Shown here one piece after another: positions 31,078-39,483 of a DNA stretch of 64,000 bases. Source of the DNA: Streptomyces sp. SKN60 (GTDB lineage Bacteria > Actinomycetota > Actinomycetes > Streptomycetales > Streptomycetaceae); the NCBI RefSeq assembly GCF_026236535.1, contig NZ_JAHTMW010000010.1, forward strand, positions 248,001-312,000. The letters run 5' to 3'. The translations under genes were made by a program, and so were the position numbers. The notes under the pieces were generated by a model. That model did not search any database. It had not been told where the DNA came from and saw only the letters and a program-made list of their open reading frames with translations. Each line of letters opens with the position of its first letter. The stretch's first letter is position 1.

Positions 31078-31098
31078 GGCGGCGGGGCTCGACCACAA
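31069..31098 (-). promoter_or_regulatory. Candidate promoter of the NAD salvage operon
   Basis: Minus strand TTGTGG, 18-bp spacer, TATAGT (31074-31069). The -10 is a good match and is embedded in the inverted repeat; transcription should start about 27 nt before pnuC. Confidence 0.55.
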
Positions 31099-31132
31099 GT
31101 GCGAAAACGGGGGGCGCAGGCGAACGGCAAAG

Positions 31133-31165
31133 GGCCCGTGACCGCCTTGCGGGCGGTCACGGGCC
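31133..31165 (-). terminator. Terminator after rluB
   Basis: A 14-bp perfect stem GGCCCGTGACCGCC/GGCGGTCACGGGCC with a 5-nt loop stands about 27 bp past the rluB stop. Confidence 0.75.
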
Positions 31166-31191
31166 TCTCGTGTCCTACGGGACGGGTACGG

Positions 31192-32370
31192 CTACAGGCC
31201 GACTTCCTTCATCAGCATGCCGACCTCGGTGTTGCTGAGCCGGCGCAGCCAGCCCGACTTCTGGTCGCCCAGGGTGATCGGGCCGAAGGCGGTGCGCACC
31301 AGCTTCTCGACCGGGAAGCCCGCCTCGGCGAGCATCCGGCGCACGATGTGCTTGCGGCCCTCGTGCAGCACGACCTCGACCAGGTAGTTCTTGCCGGTCT
31401 GCTCGACCACCCGGAAGTGGTCGGCGCGCGCGTAGCCGTCCTCCAGCTCGATGCCGTCCTTGAGCCGCTTGCCGACCTCGCGGGGCAGCGGGCCGGTGAT
31501 GGCGGCCAGGTAGGTCTTCTTCACGCCGTACTTGGGGTGGGTGAGACGGTGGGCCAGCTCACCGTGGTTGGTGAGCAGGATGATGCCCTCCGTCTCCGTG
31601 TCGAGCCGGCCGACGTGGAAGAGCCGGGTCTCGCGGTTGGTGACGTAGTCGCCGAGGCACTGGCGGCCGTCGGGGTCCTCCATCGTGGAGACGACGCCCT
31701 CCGGCTTGTTCAGCGCGAAGAACTGGTACGACTGCGTCGCCACCGTCAGGCCGTCGACCCGGATCTCGTCGGAGTCCTTCACCCGGAGGCCCTGCTCCAG
31801 GACGATCTCGCCGTTGACCTCGACGCGGGCCTGCTCGATCAGCTCCTCGCAGGCGCGCCGCGAGCCGTAGCCGGCGCGGGCGAGGACCTTCTGCAGCCGC
31901 TCGCCCTCCTGCTCGGCGCCCGGGAAGGTCTTCGGGGTCTTGATCTGGGGCTTGTTCGCGTACCGCTCGCGGTTGCGCTCCTCCGCGCGGGCCTCGTACT
32001 CGCGCGAGCGGGCCGGCGCCGTGCGGCCGCCGCCGCGCTTCGGGGACTGCTTGGGGCCGCCCTTGGCGCCGCCGCGGGCCGCGTCGCCGCGCCCGCGCTT
32101 CGGGGCGCCGCCGCCGGACGAGGGCATGTCCACGTCGTACTGGCGGTCCTCGGGGCGGGGCCGGCGCGGACGGCCGGCGCCCTGACCGCCGCCCTGGCCG
32201 CCGCCCTGGCCGCTCGGACGGCCCTGACCGCCGCCCTGGCCGCTCGGACGGCCCTGGCCGCCGCGCTCGTCGCGGTTGTTGCCCGCGCCCCGGTAGTTGC
32301 CGCGGCCGCCGCTCTTGGCACCACGGCTCCCGCCGTTGTTTCCGCTGTTCCTGCCGCTGCTGCTTCGCAT
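31192..32370 (-). CDS. rluB: 23S rRNA pseudouridine synthase, RluB/RsuA family
   Basis: 392 aa. Residues 1 to about 145 are a disordered Gly/Arg/Gln extension with GRPSGQGGGQ repeats. An S4 RNA-binding domain (RLQKVLARAGYGSRRACEEL) follows, then the catalytic domain with GRLDTETEGIILLTNHG, where Asp is the nucleophile. The ATG overlaps the scpB stop by one base (TGATG). rluB after scpAB is the conserved order across Gram-positive bacteria. Confidence 0.92.
   Translation of the reverse strand: MRSSSGRNSGNNGGSRGAKSGGRGNYRGAGNNRDERGGQGRPSGQGGGQGRPSGQGGGQGGGQGAGRPRRPRPEDRQYDVDMPSSGGGAPKRGRGDAARGGAKGGPKQSPKRGGGRTAPARSREYEARAEERNRERYANKPQIKTPKTFPGAEQEGERLQKVLARAGYGSRRACEELIEQARVEVNGEIVLEQGLRVKDSDEIRVDGLTVATQSYQFFALNKPEGVVSTMEDPDGRQCLGDYVTNRETRLFHVGRLDTETEGIILLTNHGELAHRLTHPKYGVKKTYLAAITGPLPREVGKRLKDGIELEDGYARADHFRVVEQTGKNYLVEVVLHEGRKHIVRRMLAEAGFPVEKLVRTAFGPITLGDQKSGWLRRLSNTEVGMLMKEVGL
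32197..32256 (-). repeat. 30-bp tandem repeat in the rluB N-terminus
   Basis: Two nearly identical 30-bp units on the minus strand encode GRPSGQGGGQ twice. Confidence 0.75.
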
Positions 32371-32978
32371 CAAACTTCCGTTGTCTCGTCTGCGTGCCCG
32401 GCGCCGTCGTCTGCGTCGGGGTCGAACGACGGGACGCCTTCCAGGGAGTCCGCCTCGACCGCTTCCGCCTCGGGGAGGAAGGGCGCGAGCTCCGGGAGCT
32501 CGTCCAGGCCGCGCAGGCCCATCCGCTCCAGGAAGTAGTTCGTCGTCCTGTACAGGATCGCACCTGTTTCGGGTTCCGCGCCCGCCTCCTCCACCAGACC
32601 GCGCTGGAGCAGGGTGCGCATGACCCCGTCGCAGTTCACCCCGCGCACCGCCGAGACCCGGGAACGGCTGACCGGCTGGCGGTACGCGACGACCGCCAGG
32701 GTCTCCAGGGCCGCCTGGGTGAGCCGGGCCTGCTGCCCGTCCAGGACGAAGGCCTCGACGGCGGCGGCGTGCTCGGCGCGGGTGTAGTAGCGCCAGCCGC
32801 CGGCGACCACGCGCAGCTCGAAGCCGCGGCCCTGGACGGCGTACTCGTCGGCGAGCTCGCGCAGCGCGAGCGCGACCTCGCGCGGTGTGCGGTCGAGGGC
32901 CTTGGCGAGCCGCTCCTCGGTGACGGGCTCGTCGACGACCATGAGGACGGCTTCGAGGGCGGGCTTGAGATCGCTCAC
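32370..32978 (-). CDS. scpB: Segregation and condensation protein B
   Basis: 202 aa from GTG. Two winged-helix domains are present (LKPALEAVLMVVDEPVTEER, then LTQAALETLAVVAYRQPVSR and SAVRGVNCDGVMRTL), with an acidic C-terminal tail. ScpB dimers bind ScpA and the SMC ring and support chromosome segregation. The start overlaps scpA as GTGA. Confidence 0.94.
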   Translation of the reverse strand: MSDLKPALEAVLMVVDEPVTEERLAKALDRTPREVALALRELADEYAVQGRGFELRVVAGGWRYYTRAEHAAAVEAFVLDGQQARLTQAALETLAVVAYRQPVSRSRVSAVRGVNCDGVMRTLLQRGLVEEAGAEPETGAILYRTTNYFLERMGLRGLDELPELAPFLPEAEAVEADSLEGVPSFDPDADDGAGHADETTEV

Positions 32979-34003
32979 GGGGCGTCCTCCTGATCGAATT
33001 CGTCGGTGACGGCGGCGGCCGCCGTGCCCGTCTCGCCGCCCGTCCAGGACACGGTGAGGTCCCCGAGGGCGGTCTCCTGGTCGAGGGCGACGGCCTTCTC
33101 CCGGTAGAGCTCCAGGAGGGCCAGGAAGCGGGCCACGACCGTCAGGGTGTCGTCGGTGCCGGCCACCAGCTCGCGGAAGCTGAGCGTGCCGCGCTCGCGC
33201 AGCAGCGCGACCACGATGCCCGCCTGCTCGCGCACGCTGACCAGCGGGGCGTGGATGTGGTCGACGTACACCTGCGGCTTGGCCTTGGGCTGCATGGCCT
33301 TCACGGCCAGCCTGGCGAAGCCCTCGGCGCCGATGGAGATGACGACCTCGGGCAGCAGCTCGGCGTGGTGCGGCTCCAGACCGACGGTGCGCGGATACCG
33401 CCGGCCCTCGCTCTCCCAGCGCTCGGCGAGGATCTCCGCGATCCGCTTGTACGCGCGGTACTGCAGCAGCCGCGCGAAGAGCAGGTCCCGGGCCTCCAGG
33501 AGCGCGAGGTCCGCCTCGTCCTCGACCTCGGCGGCGGGCAGCAGCCGCGCGGCCTTCAGATCGAGCAGGGTCGCCGCGACCACCAGGAACTCGGTGGTCT
33601 GGTCGAGGTCCCAGTCGGGCCCCATGGCGCGGATGTGCGCCATGAACTCGTCGGTCACCTTGGACAGCGCGACCTCGGTGACGTCCATCTTGTGCTTGGC
33701 GATCAGCTGGAGCAGCAGATCGAACGGCCCCTCGAAGTTCGCGAGCCGCACGGTGAAGCGCCCGTCACCGCCCTCGGAGGTCTCGGGAGCGGCCTCCAGG
33801 GGCTCAGGGACCTCGGGCTCCACCCGTACGGCCTCGGGCTCGGGCTCGGGCTCCGCCTCCACCCGTACGGGTACGGGCTCCGCCACCACGGGCGGCTCCG
33901 GCTCCGGATCCGGCTCCGCCACCGGCATCGGCCCCGCCCCCGGCCCGCGCCCCAGGGCGCGGCGGCGGGGCGGGCGGGACGTTTCGTCAGAGGGAGGGGG
34001 CAT
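32975..34003 (-). CDS. scpA: Segregation and condensation protein A
   Basis: 342 aa. About 80 N-terminal residues are disordered and rich in PEPEPE repeats; the kleisin core starts at FTVRLANFEGPFDLLLQLIA and continues through helices to a C-terminal winged helix. ScpA bridges the SMC heads. It sits between the RHH-like gene and scpB in one operon. The N-terminal extension is longer than in Bacillus (about 250 aa total there). Confidence 0.94.
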   Translation of the reverse strand: MPPPSDETSRPPRRRALGRGPGAGPMPVAEPDPEPEPPVVAEPVPVRVEAEPEPEPEAVRVEPEVPEPLEAAPETSEGGDGRFTVRLANFEGPFDLLLQLIAKHKMDVTEVALSKVTDEFMAHIRAMGPDWDLDQTTEFLVVAATLLDLKAARLLPAAEVEDEADLALLEARDLLFARLLQYRAYKRIAEILAERWESEGRRYPRTVGLEPHHAELLPEVVISIGAEGFARLAVKAMQPKAKPQVYVDHIHAPLVSVREQAGIVVALLRERGTLSFRELVAGTDDTLTVVARFLALLELYREKAVALDQETALGDLTVSWTGGETGTAAAAVTDEFDQEDAP

Positions 34004-34048
34004 CGGGGTCCTGGTGGAGCGGGGGTGCGGCAGCTCCGCAGGCTACCG

Positions 34049-34543
34049 TCAGCGGCCGCGCAGGCGGCGCACGAGGATGCTCGCGTCGCCGCGGGACTCC
34101 AGGTCCGCGAGGACCACCGCGACCGCCTCGCGGACGATCCGGCCGCGGTCGACCGCGAGGCCGTGCTCGCCGCGCAGCACCAGGCGCGCGTGCTCCAGGT
34201 CCATCAGCTCCTCGGCGGAGACGTAGACCGTGATCTTCTCGTCGTGGCGCTCGCGCCCGCTGGGGCGCCGGCTGGCGGCGCGGGCCCGCCGCCGGGCCTG
34301 GGCCGGAGTGGCGGAGGAGGCGGCGGCCGGAGCCGCGGCCTTCGGGTCCGCCGTCCGGGCGCGCGGCTCCGTCGGCTCGGCGTCGGCGGCCGCGTGCTCG
34401 GCGGATCCCTCGGCCGACGCGCCGCCGGCCGCGGCCGAGTCGCTCTCGCCCGCCGGAGGCGGAACGGTCCGGCGCGGCGAGGAGGACTGCAGCCCCATGC
34501 CCCCGGTCGTACGGAACAGCTCGTCGGCGCCGGGCAGACTCAC
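34049..34543 (-). CDS. Ribbon-helix-helix-like ParA partner protein
   Basis: 164 aa from a GTG that overlaps the parA stop as GTGA; an in-frame GTG 12 nt upstream is possible. The first 100 residues are disordered and Ala/Glu-rich. The C-terminal part (KITVYVSAEELMDLEHARLV, then VDRGRIVREAVAVVLADLES) looks like a strand followed by two helices, as in RHH DNA-binding proteins. Paired with ParA it may be a centromere-binding or nucleoid-binding adaptor. The RHH assignment is from pattern only. Confidence 0.7.
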   Translation of the reverse strand: MSLPGADELFRTTGGMGLQSSSPRRTVPPPAGESDSAAAGGASAEGSAEHAAADAEPTEPRARTADPKAAAPAAASSATPAQARRRARAASRRPSGRERHDEKITVYVSAEELMDLEHARLVLRGEHGLAVDRGRIVREAVAVVLADLESRGDASILVRRLRGR

Positions 34544-35673
34544 TCGGCGTGACACCGGGCGAGCACCTCCCTGGCGAGCTGACGGTAGGCCGCGGCGCCC
34601 ACGCTGTTCGAGGCGTACGTGGTGATGGGCTCGCCGGCGACGGTGGTCTCCGGGAAGCGCACGGTCCGGCCGATCACCGTGTGGTACACGTGGTCGTCGA
34701 AGGCCTCGACGACGCGCGCGAGCACCTCGCGCGAGTGCACCGTCCGCGAGTCGTACATCGTGGCGAGGATGCCGTCGAGTTCCAGCTCGGGGTTGAGCCG
34801 CTCCTGGACCTTCTCGATCGTCTCGGTGAGCAGCGCCACGCCGCGCAGCGCGAAGAACTCGCACTCCAGCGGCACGATGACCTTGTGAGCGGCCGTCAGG
34901 GCGTTGACGGTGAGCAGGCCGAGCGAGGGCTGACAGTCGATCACGATGTAGTCGTAGTCGTTCATCAGCGGCTTGAGGGCGCGCTGCAGCGTGGACTCGC
35001 GCGCGACCTCGGAGACCAGCTGGACCTCGGCGGCCGACAGGTCGATGTTGCTCGGCAGCAGGTCCATGTTGGGGACCGCGGTCTTGAGCAGCACCTCGTC
35101 CGCCGACATGCCCCGCTCCATGAGCAGGTTGTAGACGGTGAGGTCGAGCTCCATGGGGTTCACGCCGAGGCCGACCGACAGGGCTCCCTGCGGGTCGAAG
35201 TCGACGAGCAGCACCCGCCGTCCGTACTCGGCGAGTGCGGCGCCCAGGTTGATGGTCGACGTGGTCTTGCCGACGCCGCCCTTCTGGTTGCACATCGCGA
35301 TGATCTTCGCGGGTCCGTGGTCGGTCAGCGGGCCCGGGATCGGGAAGTACGGCAGGGGCCGTCCGGTGGGGCCGATCCGCTCGCGGCGCTGGCGGGCAGC
35401 GTCGGGTGCGAGGGTGGCCGCGTACTCCGGATCGGGCTCGTACTCGGCGTCGGGGTCGTAGAAGTGCCCCTCGGGCACCTCGTCAAAGGCGGCGAAGTGG
35501 GTGGACTCTCGGCCCATCTCGTTGCCGGCCGTGGCGTTCACGTGTAGGCCGTCCGTCATCTTCATCGTATGGGCTGGCGTCATGGTCTGGTGCGTCGCGA
35601 AGGTCCGCACCGCGACGGAGCCGATCGGGGCTCCTGGCTGGGCACCCTCGGGAGTAAATGTCGACTCATTCAC
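34540..35673 (-). CDS. parA: ParA-family ATPase next to scpAB
   Basis: 377 aa from GTG with AGGAGG 11 nt upstream. A 125-residue N-terminal extension precedes the deviant Walker A (MCNQKGGVGKTTSTINLGAA), the A' motif DFDPQGALSVGLG and Walker B YDYIVIDCQPSLGLL. The C-terminus retains positively charged residues for non-specific DNA binding. It is distinct from the oriC-linked ParA/ParB system. Its operon with an RHH-like protein and the SMC partners scpA and scpB suggests a link to condensin loading or segregation. Confidence 0.87.
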   Translation of the reverse strand: MNESTFTPEGAQPGAPIGSVAVRTFATHQTMTPAHTMKMTDGLHVNATAGNEMGRESTHFAAFDEVPEGHFYDPDAEYEPDPEYAATLAPDAARQRRERIGPTGRPLPYFPIPGPLTDHGPAKIIAMCNQKGGVGKTTSTINLGAALAEYGRRVLLVDFDPQGALSVGLGVNPMELDLTVYNLLMERGMSADEVLLKTAVPNMDLLPSNIDLSAAEVQLVSEVARESTLQRALKPLMNDYDYIVIDCQPSLGLLTVNALTAAHKVIVPLECEFFALRGVALLTETIEKVQERLNPELELDGILATMYDSRTVHSREVLARVVEAFDDHVYHTVIGRTVRFPETTVAGEPITTYASNSVGAAAYRQLAREVLARCHAE

Positions 35674-35820
35674 AAGTCGTCTTACCTCCTTGGATTGACC
35701 AGGAACATTTATCGATAGGTCAGCGTGGCACCATGCCGACGGTTGGCGACTCTATGGCGTGTCACCGCTCCGCAGCAACACAATCCGCCGGACCCGGCCC
35801 GATGTGTCGGCAACCGAACA

Positions 35821-35862
35821 CCCCGCTGTCAAGGGTGCGCAGGCAGGGAACCGTACGTTTCA
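35821..35862. repeat. 42-bp conserved element, copy B (candidate parA promoter)
   Basis: Ungapped 31/42 match to 2045-2086. On the minus strand it supplies TTGACA (35832-35827) at the right distance to drive parA, although no strong -10 follows. Confidence 0.45.
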
Positions 35863-35937
35863 GGGGTGCGCGAAACGGTTAAAGAGTTACGTTCGAGGCG
35901 AGTTGACCGGGCGTCGGAACGTGGCCGGACACACATC

Positions 35938-35968
35938 GGGCCGGACCTTGCTCGACAAGGTCCGGCCC
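35938..35968 (-). terminator. Terminator after ald
   Basis: A perfect 13-bp stem (GGGCCGGACCTTG with CAAGGTCCGGCCC) and 5-nt loop begins 44 bp past the ald stop. Confidence 0.78.
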
Positions 35969-36011
35969 GGTGCGCGGGGTTGACGGCGGATGTTGACAGC
36001 CGTCCGTCCGA

Positions 36012-37127
36012 TCAGCCCAGGAGGCTGGCCAGCTCGACGTGGTCGTAGCCGTGGGCCTCGGCGACCTCGCGGTAAACGACCTTGCCCTCATGGGTGTTGA
36101 GACCCTTGGCGAGCGCGGCGTCGCGGCGCAGCGCCTCGACCCAGCCGTTGTTCGCCAGCGACACGATGTAGGGCAGCGTGGCGTTGGTGAGGGCGTAGGT
36201 GGAGGTGTTCGGGACCGCGCCGGGCATGTTGGCGACGCAGTAGAAGACCGAGTTGTGGACCTGGAAGGTCGGCTCGGCGTGGGTGGTCGGGTGGGAGTCC
36301 TCGAAGCAGCCGCCCTGGTCGATGGCAATGTCGACAAGGACACTTCCGGGCTTCATCTTGGCGACGAGCTCGTTGGTGACCAGCTTCGGGGCCTTGGCGC
36401 CCGGGATGAGGACGGCGCCGACGACGAGGTCGGCCTCGATGACGGCCTTCTCCAGCTCGAAGGCGTTGGAGACGATCGTCTTCACCTTGGTGCCGAAGAT
36501 CTTGTCGGCCTCGCGGAGCTTGTTGATGTCCTTGTCGAGCAGGGTCACGTGGAAGCCCAGGCCGATGGCGATCTGCACGGCGTTCCAGCCGGAGACGCCG
36601 CCGCCGATGACGACGCACTCGCCGGCGTGGGTGCCGGGGACGCCGCCGGGGAGCACGCCGCGGCCGCCGGCCGAGCGCATCAGGTGGTAGGCGCCGACCT
36701 GCGGGGCCAGCCGGCCCGCGACCTCGGACATCGGGGCGAGCAGCGGGAGCGCGCGGTTGGCGGTCTCGACCGTCTCGTAGGCGATGGCGGTGGTGCCGGA
36801 CTCGAGGAGCGCGTCGGTGCACTCCTTGGAGGCGGCGAGGTGCAGGTAGGTGAAGAGCGTCTGGTCCTTGCGGAGGCGGTGGTACTCCTCCGCGATCGGC
36901 TCCTTGACCTTGAGCAGCAGGTCGGCGGTGGCCCAGACCTCGTCGGCGGTGGCGAGGATCTCGGCGCCGGCCGACACGTACTCCTCGTCCGTGATCGAGG
37001 AGCCGACACCGGCGTTCTGCTCGACGAAGACCTGGTGTCCGTTGCGGACGAGCTCGTGGACACCGGCGGGGGTGATGGCCACGCGGAACTCGTTGTTCTT
37101 GACCTCGCGGGGGATGCCGACCTTCAT
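36012..37127 (-). CDS. ald: Alanine dehydrogenase
   Basis: 371 aa. MKVGIPREVKNNEFRVAITP is the family start, with the substrate-binding Arg and Lys; KVKEPIAEE and the NAD-binding GGGVSGWNAVQIAIGLG follow, and the C-terminal active-site region has NMPGAVPNTSTYAL. It interconverts L-alanine and pyruvate plus ammonia. It is a single-gene unit with its own terminator. Its neighbour parA is a standard actinobacterial arrangement. Confidence 0.96.
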   Translation of the reverse strand: MKVGIPREVKNNEFRVAITPAGVHELVRNGHQVFVEQNAGVGSSITDEEYVSAGAEILATADEVWATADLLLKVKEPIAEEYHRLRKDQTLFTYLHLAASKECTDALLESGTTAIAYETVETANRALPLLAPMSEVAGRLAPQVGAYHLMRSAGGRGVLPGGVPGTHAGECVVIGGGVSGWNAVQIAIGLGFHVTLLDKDINKLREADKIFGTKVKTIVSNAFELEKAVIEADLVVGAVLIPGAKAPKLVTNELVAKMKPGSVLVDIAIDQGGCFEDSHPTTHAEPTFQVHNSVFYCVANMPGAVPNTSTYALTNATLPYIVSLANNGWVEALRRDAALAKGLNTHEGKVVYREVAEAHGYDHVELASLLG

Positions 37128-37273
37128 CGTCGATCACGGTCCTTGAATCGGGGGAAACGGGGGTGCACTGCGATACATACCCGGATGCACTACCGCGCAC
37201 CGGGACAGACCGCGGTCGATCGCGGCGCAACCAGTCTAATGAAGGAGTTCCCGCTGTCTAGCCTTGCAAAGCA

Positions 37274-39289
37274 CTAATCTTCTTCAGAAGCACTGCGGAT
37301 TTCGCAGGCGGAGGAACCGCTTCCAAGGAGTCTTTCGGCCGCGGACCGGTGCAGCCGGGCCGCCGCGGGGTCGCCGAGCCGGTCCAGGGTGTCGGCCAGC
37401 CTGAGCTGGAGCGCCGCCTGCAGCCGTACGTCCTGGGCACGCCGGGCCCAGTCGACCGCCTCCTCGCAGGTCCGCAGGCTCTCCTCGGGCCGGCCCGCGT
37501 ACTCCTGGACCCGGGCCGCCTCGCTCAACGCCCGTGCGTAGCCCGGGAGATCGGCGAGCCGCCGGTAGCCCGCGGCGGCGGCGCGCCAGTTGCGCAGCGC
37601 CTCCCCGTAGCGGCCCGCATAGGTGTGCACCGCGCCGAGCCGGCCGTAGAGCCGGGCCTGGTCGGCGCGCTCGTCGCGGGCGAGGCGCTGGGCGAGGGCG
37701 CGCCCGTACCAGTCGCCGGCCCGCTGCCAGTCCCCCAGCTCCTGATAGGCCCCACCTACGGATTCCATTGCGCGGCCGGTCGCGTACGGATCATTTGCTC
37801 GCCTTCCGGCGTCCAAAGCCGACCGATATCGTTGCAGAGCGTCCTCGGTGCGTCCGGTCCTGGCGTCCAGGTCGGCCAGGTTGAGCAGGGCCGCGGCCTG
37901 CTCCCGGTGCAATCCGCGCCGCTCGGCGACGTCCAGGACCAGGCGGTGCAGCCCGTAGAGGTCGGGGGCTGCGGCCTCGGCGCCCCGGTGCGCGGTGAGC
38001 GCCCGGACCAGGGCCGCGATCAGCCGCCGGGCCAGGGTGTCGAGCTCCCCGTCGGCGACGGCGAGCCGGGCCGCGGCGAGCAGCACCGGACGCCGGCCGT
38101 CCAGCCAGGCCCGGGCGGTCGCCGTGTTCGGGAAGCGCAGCGCGCGGGGCAGCCCGGCGAGCTTGCGGCGGGCCGGGGAGCCCTCGGGTTCGGTGACGGC
38201 GCGGGCGGACTGCAGCAGCCGCACGGTCCGCTCCAGCATCCGGGCCCGGGCCAGCTGCACCTCGGCCGGCCGGTCGAGCTCGGTCAGCCGCTCGCGCAGC
38301 AGCGGCACCAGGTGCCCGCCCACCTCGTACTGCCCGTCCCCGCCGGGCACCTCCCGTACGAGACCGAGCGCGGCGAAGTCCGCGAGGGTGGTCGCCGCGG
38401 CGGACACCGAGCAGCCGGCGAGCGCGGAGGCGGTGTGGGCGTCGGCCCGGCCGAGCGGGGCGAGCGCCAGATGACGCAGTATCCGGGCGGCCGGCTGCGG
38501 CAGCGCCTCGTGCACCAGGGCGAAGGTCCGCTCGACCGGATCGCCGGTCAGCCCGCGCAGCCGCTTGGTGAGGTCGGCGACCGAGGCGTTGGGCCGGGCG
38601 GCGAGCCAGCCGCCGGCCAGGACGAGCGCCGCGGGCAGTCCGCCGCACTCCTCGGCCAGGCTCTCGGCGGCCTGCGGGTCGACGGTGACCCGGACGGAGC
38701 CGGTGAAGGCGGTGAGCAGTTCGATGGCCGACTTGGGGTCGAGGCCGCCGACCGTGCAGGGCCGCACGTCCGGGATGCCGGTGAGCGGGCCCCGGGCCAC
38801 GCCCACCACCAGGGCGTCGGGGTTGTCCGGGAGCAGCGGGTCGACCTGTTCGGCGTCGACGGCGTCGTCGAGCAGCAGCAGCGCCCGGCGCCCGGTGAAG
38901 GCGGTGCGGACCAGGGCGGTCAGCTCGTCCTCGGCGGCGCCCGGGGGCTCCTCGACGCCGAGCGCGGCGAGCAGTTCCCGGGCGGCGCGGGCGGTGGGGA
39001 CGGGGTCGCCGCCGGGCTCGGTGAGCCGGGTCCGGAACACCCCGTCGGGGTAGTCGGCGGCGAGCCCGCCGACCAGTTCCTCGGCGAGCGCGGTCCGCCC
39101 CGAGCCGGGCTTGCCCGCGATCAGCAGGACCCGGGCGCGGGGGGCCTTGCGGCCGGTGAGGGTGTCGAGGCCGGTGCGTTCGATGTCGGCCCGCAGCGCC
39201 TTCAACTCCCGCTGGCGACCGTAGAACCGCGAGGCGCCGACCTGCTCCAGGCTTCGTCCGGGGGGACCCCCAACCGCCTGATCCGTCAC
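37274..39289 (-). CDS. STAND-class ATPase with TPR repeats
   Basis: 671 aa from a GTG with GGAGAG 6 nt upstream; longer starts lack such a site. An NB-ARC/AAA core starts after FYGRQRELKALRADIERTG and carries a P-loop GKPGSGRTALAEE, in which Lys is replaced by Arg (GSGRT), and a Walker B-like RRALLLLDDAVD. A winged-helix region and then four or more TPR-type repeats (GGAYQELGDWQRAGDWYGRA, YAGRYGEALRNWRAAAAGY) fill the C-terminus. There is no DNA-binding domain as in AfsR. Such proteins usually act as signalling switches; the trigger is unknown. Confidence 0.8.
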   Translation of the reverse strand: MTDQAVGGPPGRSLEQVGASRFYGRQRELKALRADIERTGLDTLTGRKAPRARVLLIAGKPGSGRTALAEELVGGLAADYPDGVFRTRLTEPGGDPVPTARAARELLAALGVEEPPGAAEDELTALVRTAFTGRRALLLLDDAVDAEQVDPLLPDNPDALVVGVARGPLTGIPDVRPCTVGGLDPKSAIELLTAFTGSVRVTVDPQAAESLAEECGGLPAALVLAGGWLAARPNASVADLTKRLRGLTGDPVERTFALVHEALPQPAARILRHLALAPLGRADAHTASALAGCSVSAAATTLADFAALGLVREVPGGDGQYEVGGHLVPLLRERLTELDRPAEVQLARARMLERTVRLLQSARAVTEPEGSPARRKLAGLPRALRFPNTATARAWLDGRRPVLLAAARLAVADGELDTLARRLIAALVRALTAHRGAEAAAPDLYGLHRLVLDVAERRGLHREQAAALLNLADLDARTGRTEDALQRYRSALDAGRRANDPYATGRAMESVGGAYQELGDWQRAGDWYGRALAQRLARDERADQARLYGRLGAVHTYAGRYGEALRNWRAAAAGYRRLADLPGYARALSEAARVQEYAGRPEESLRTCEEAVDWARRAQDVRLQAALQLRLADTLDRLGDPAAARLHRSAAERLLGSGSSACEIRSASEED

Positions 39290-39483
39290 GGGCCACTCTC
39301 CCGTCCACCTGCGCACGACCATCCCGCGGGGGGCTCCGCACGGGCGATCACGAGCGTAGTTCAGGCCACGGCACGGATCCGGCGGAGCGCGGCGGACGAA
39401 TCGCCCGATCGGATCAGTGGATTGTCGGACCGGCGGCGGGCGAAGGGCGCGGGCGGGATCCCCCGCCCCCTCCCTCGTACCGG

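Larger units (their letters stand above)
35674..36011. other. 338-bp region between ald and parA
   Basis: Both flanking genes are on the minus strand. The region holds the ald terminator (35938-35968), the second copy of the 42-bp element (35821-35862) and the parA leader. No coding sequence is convincing. Confidence 0.5.
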
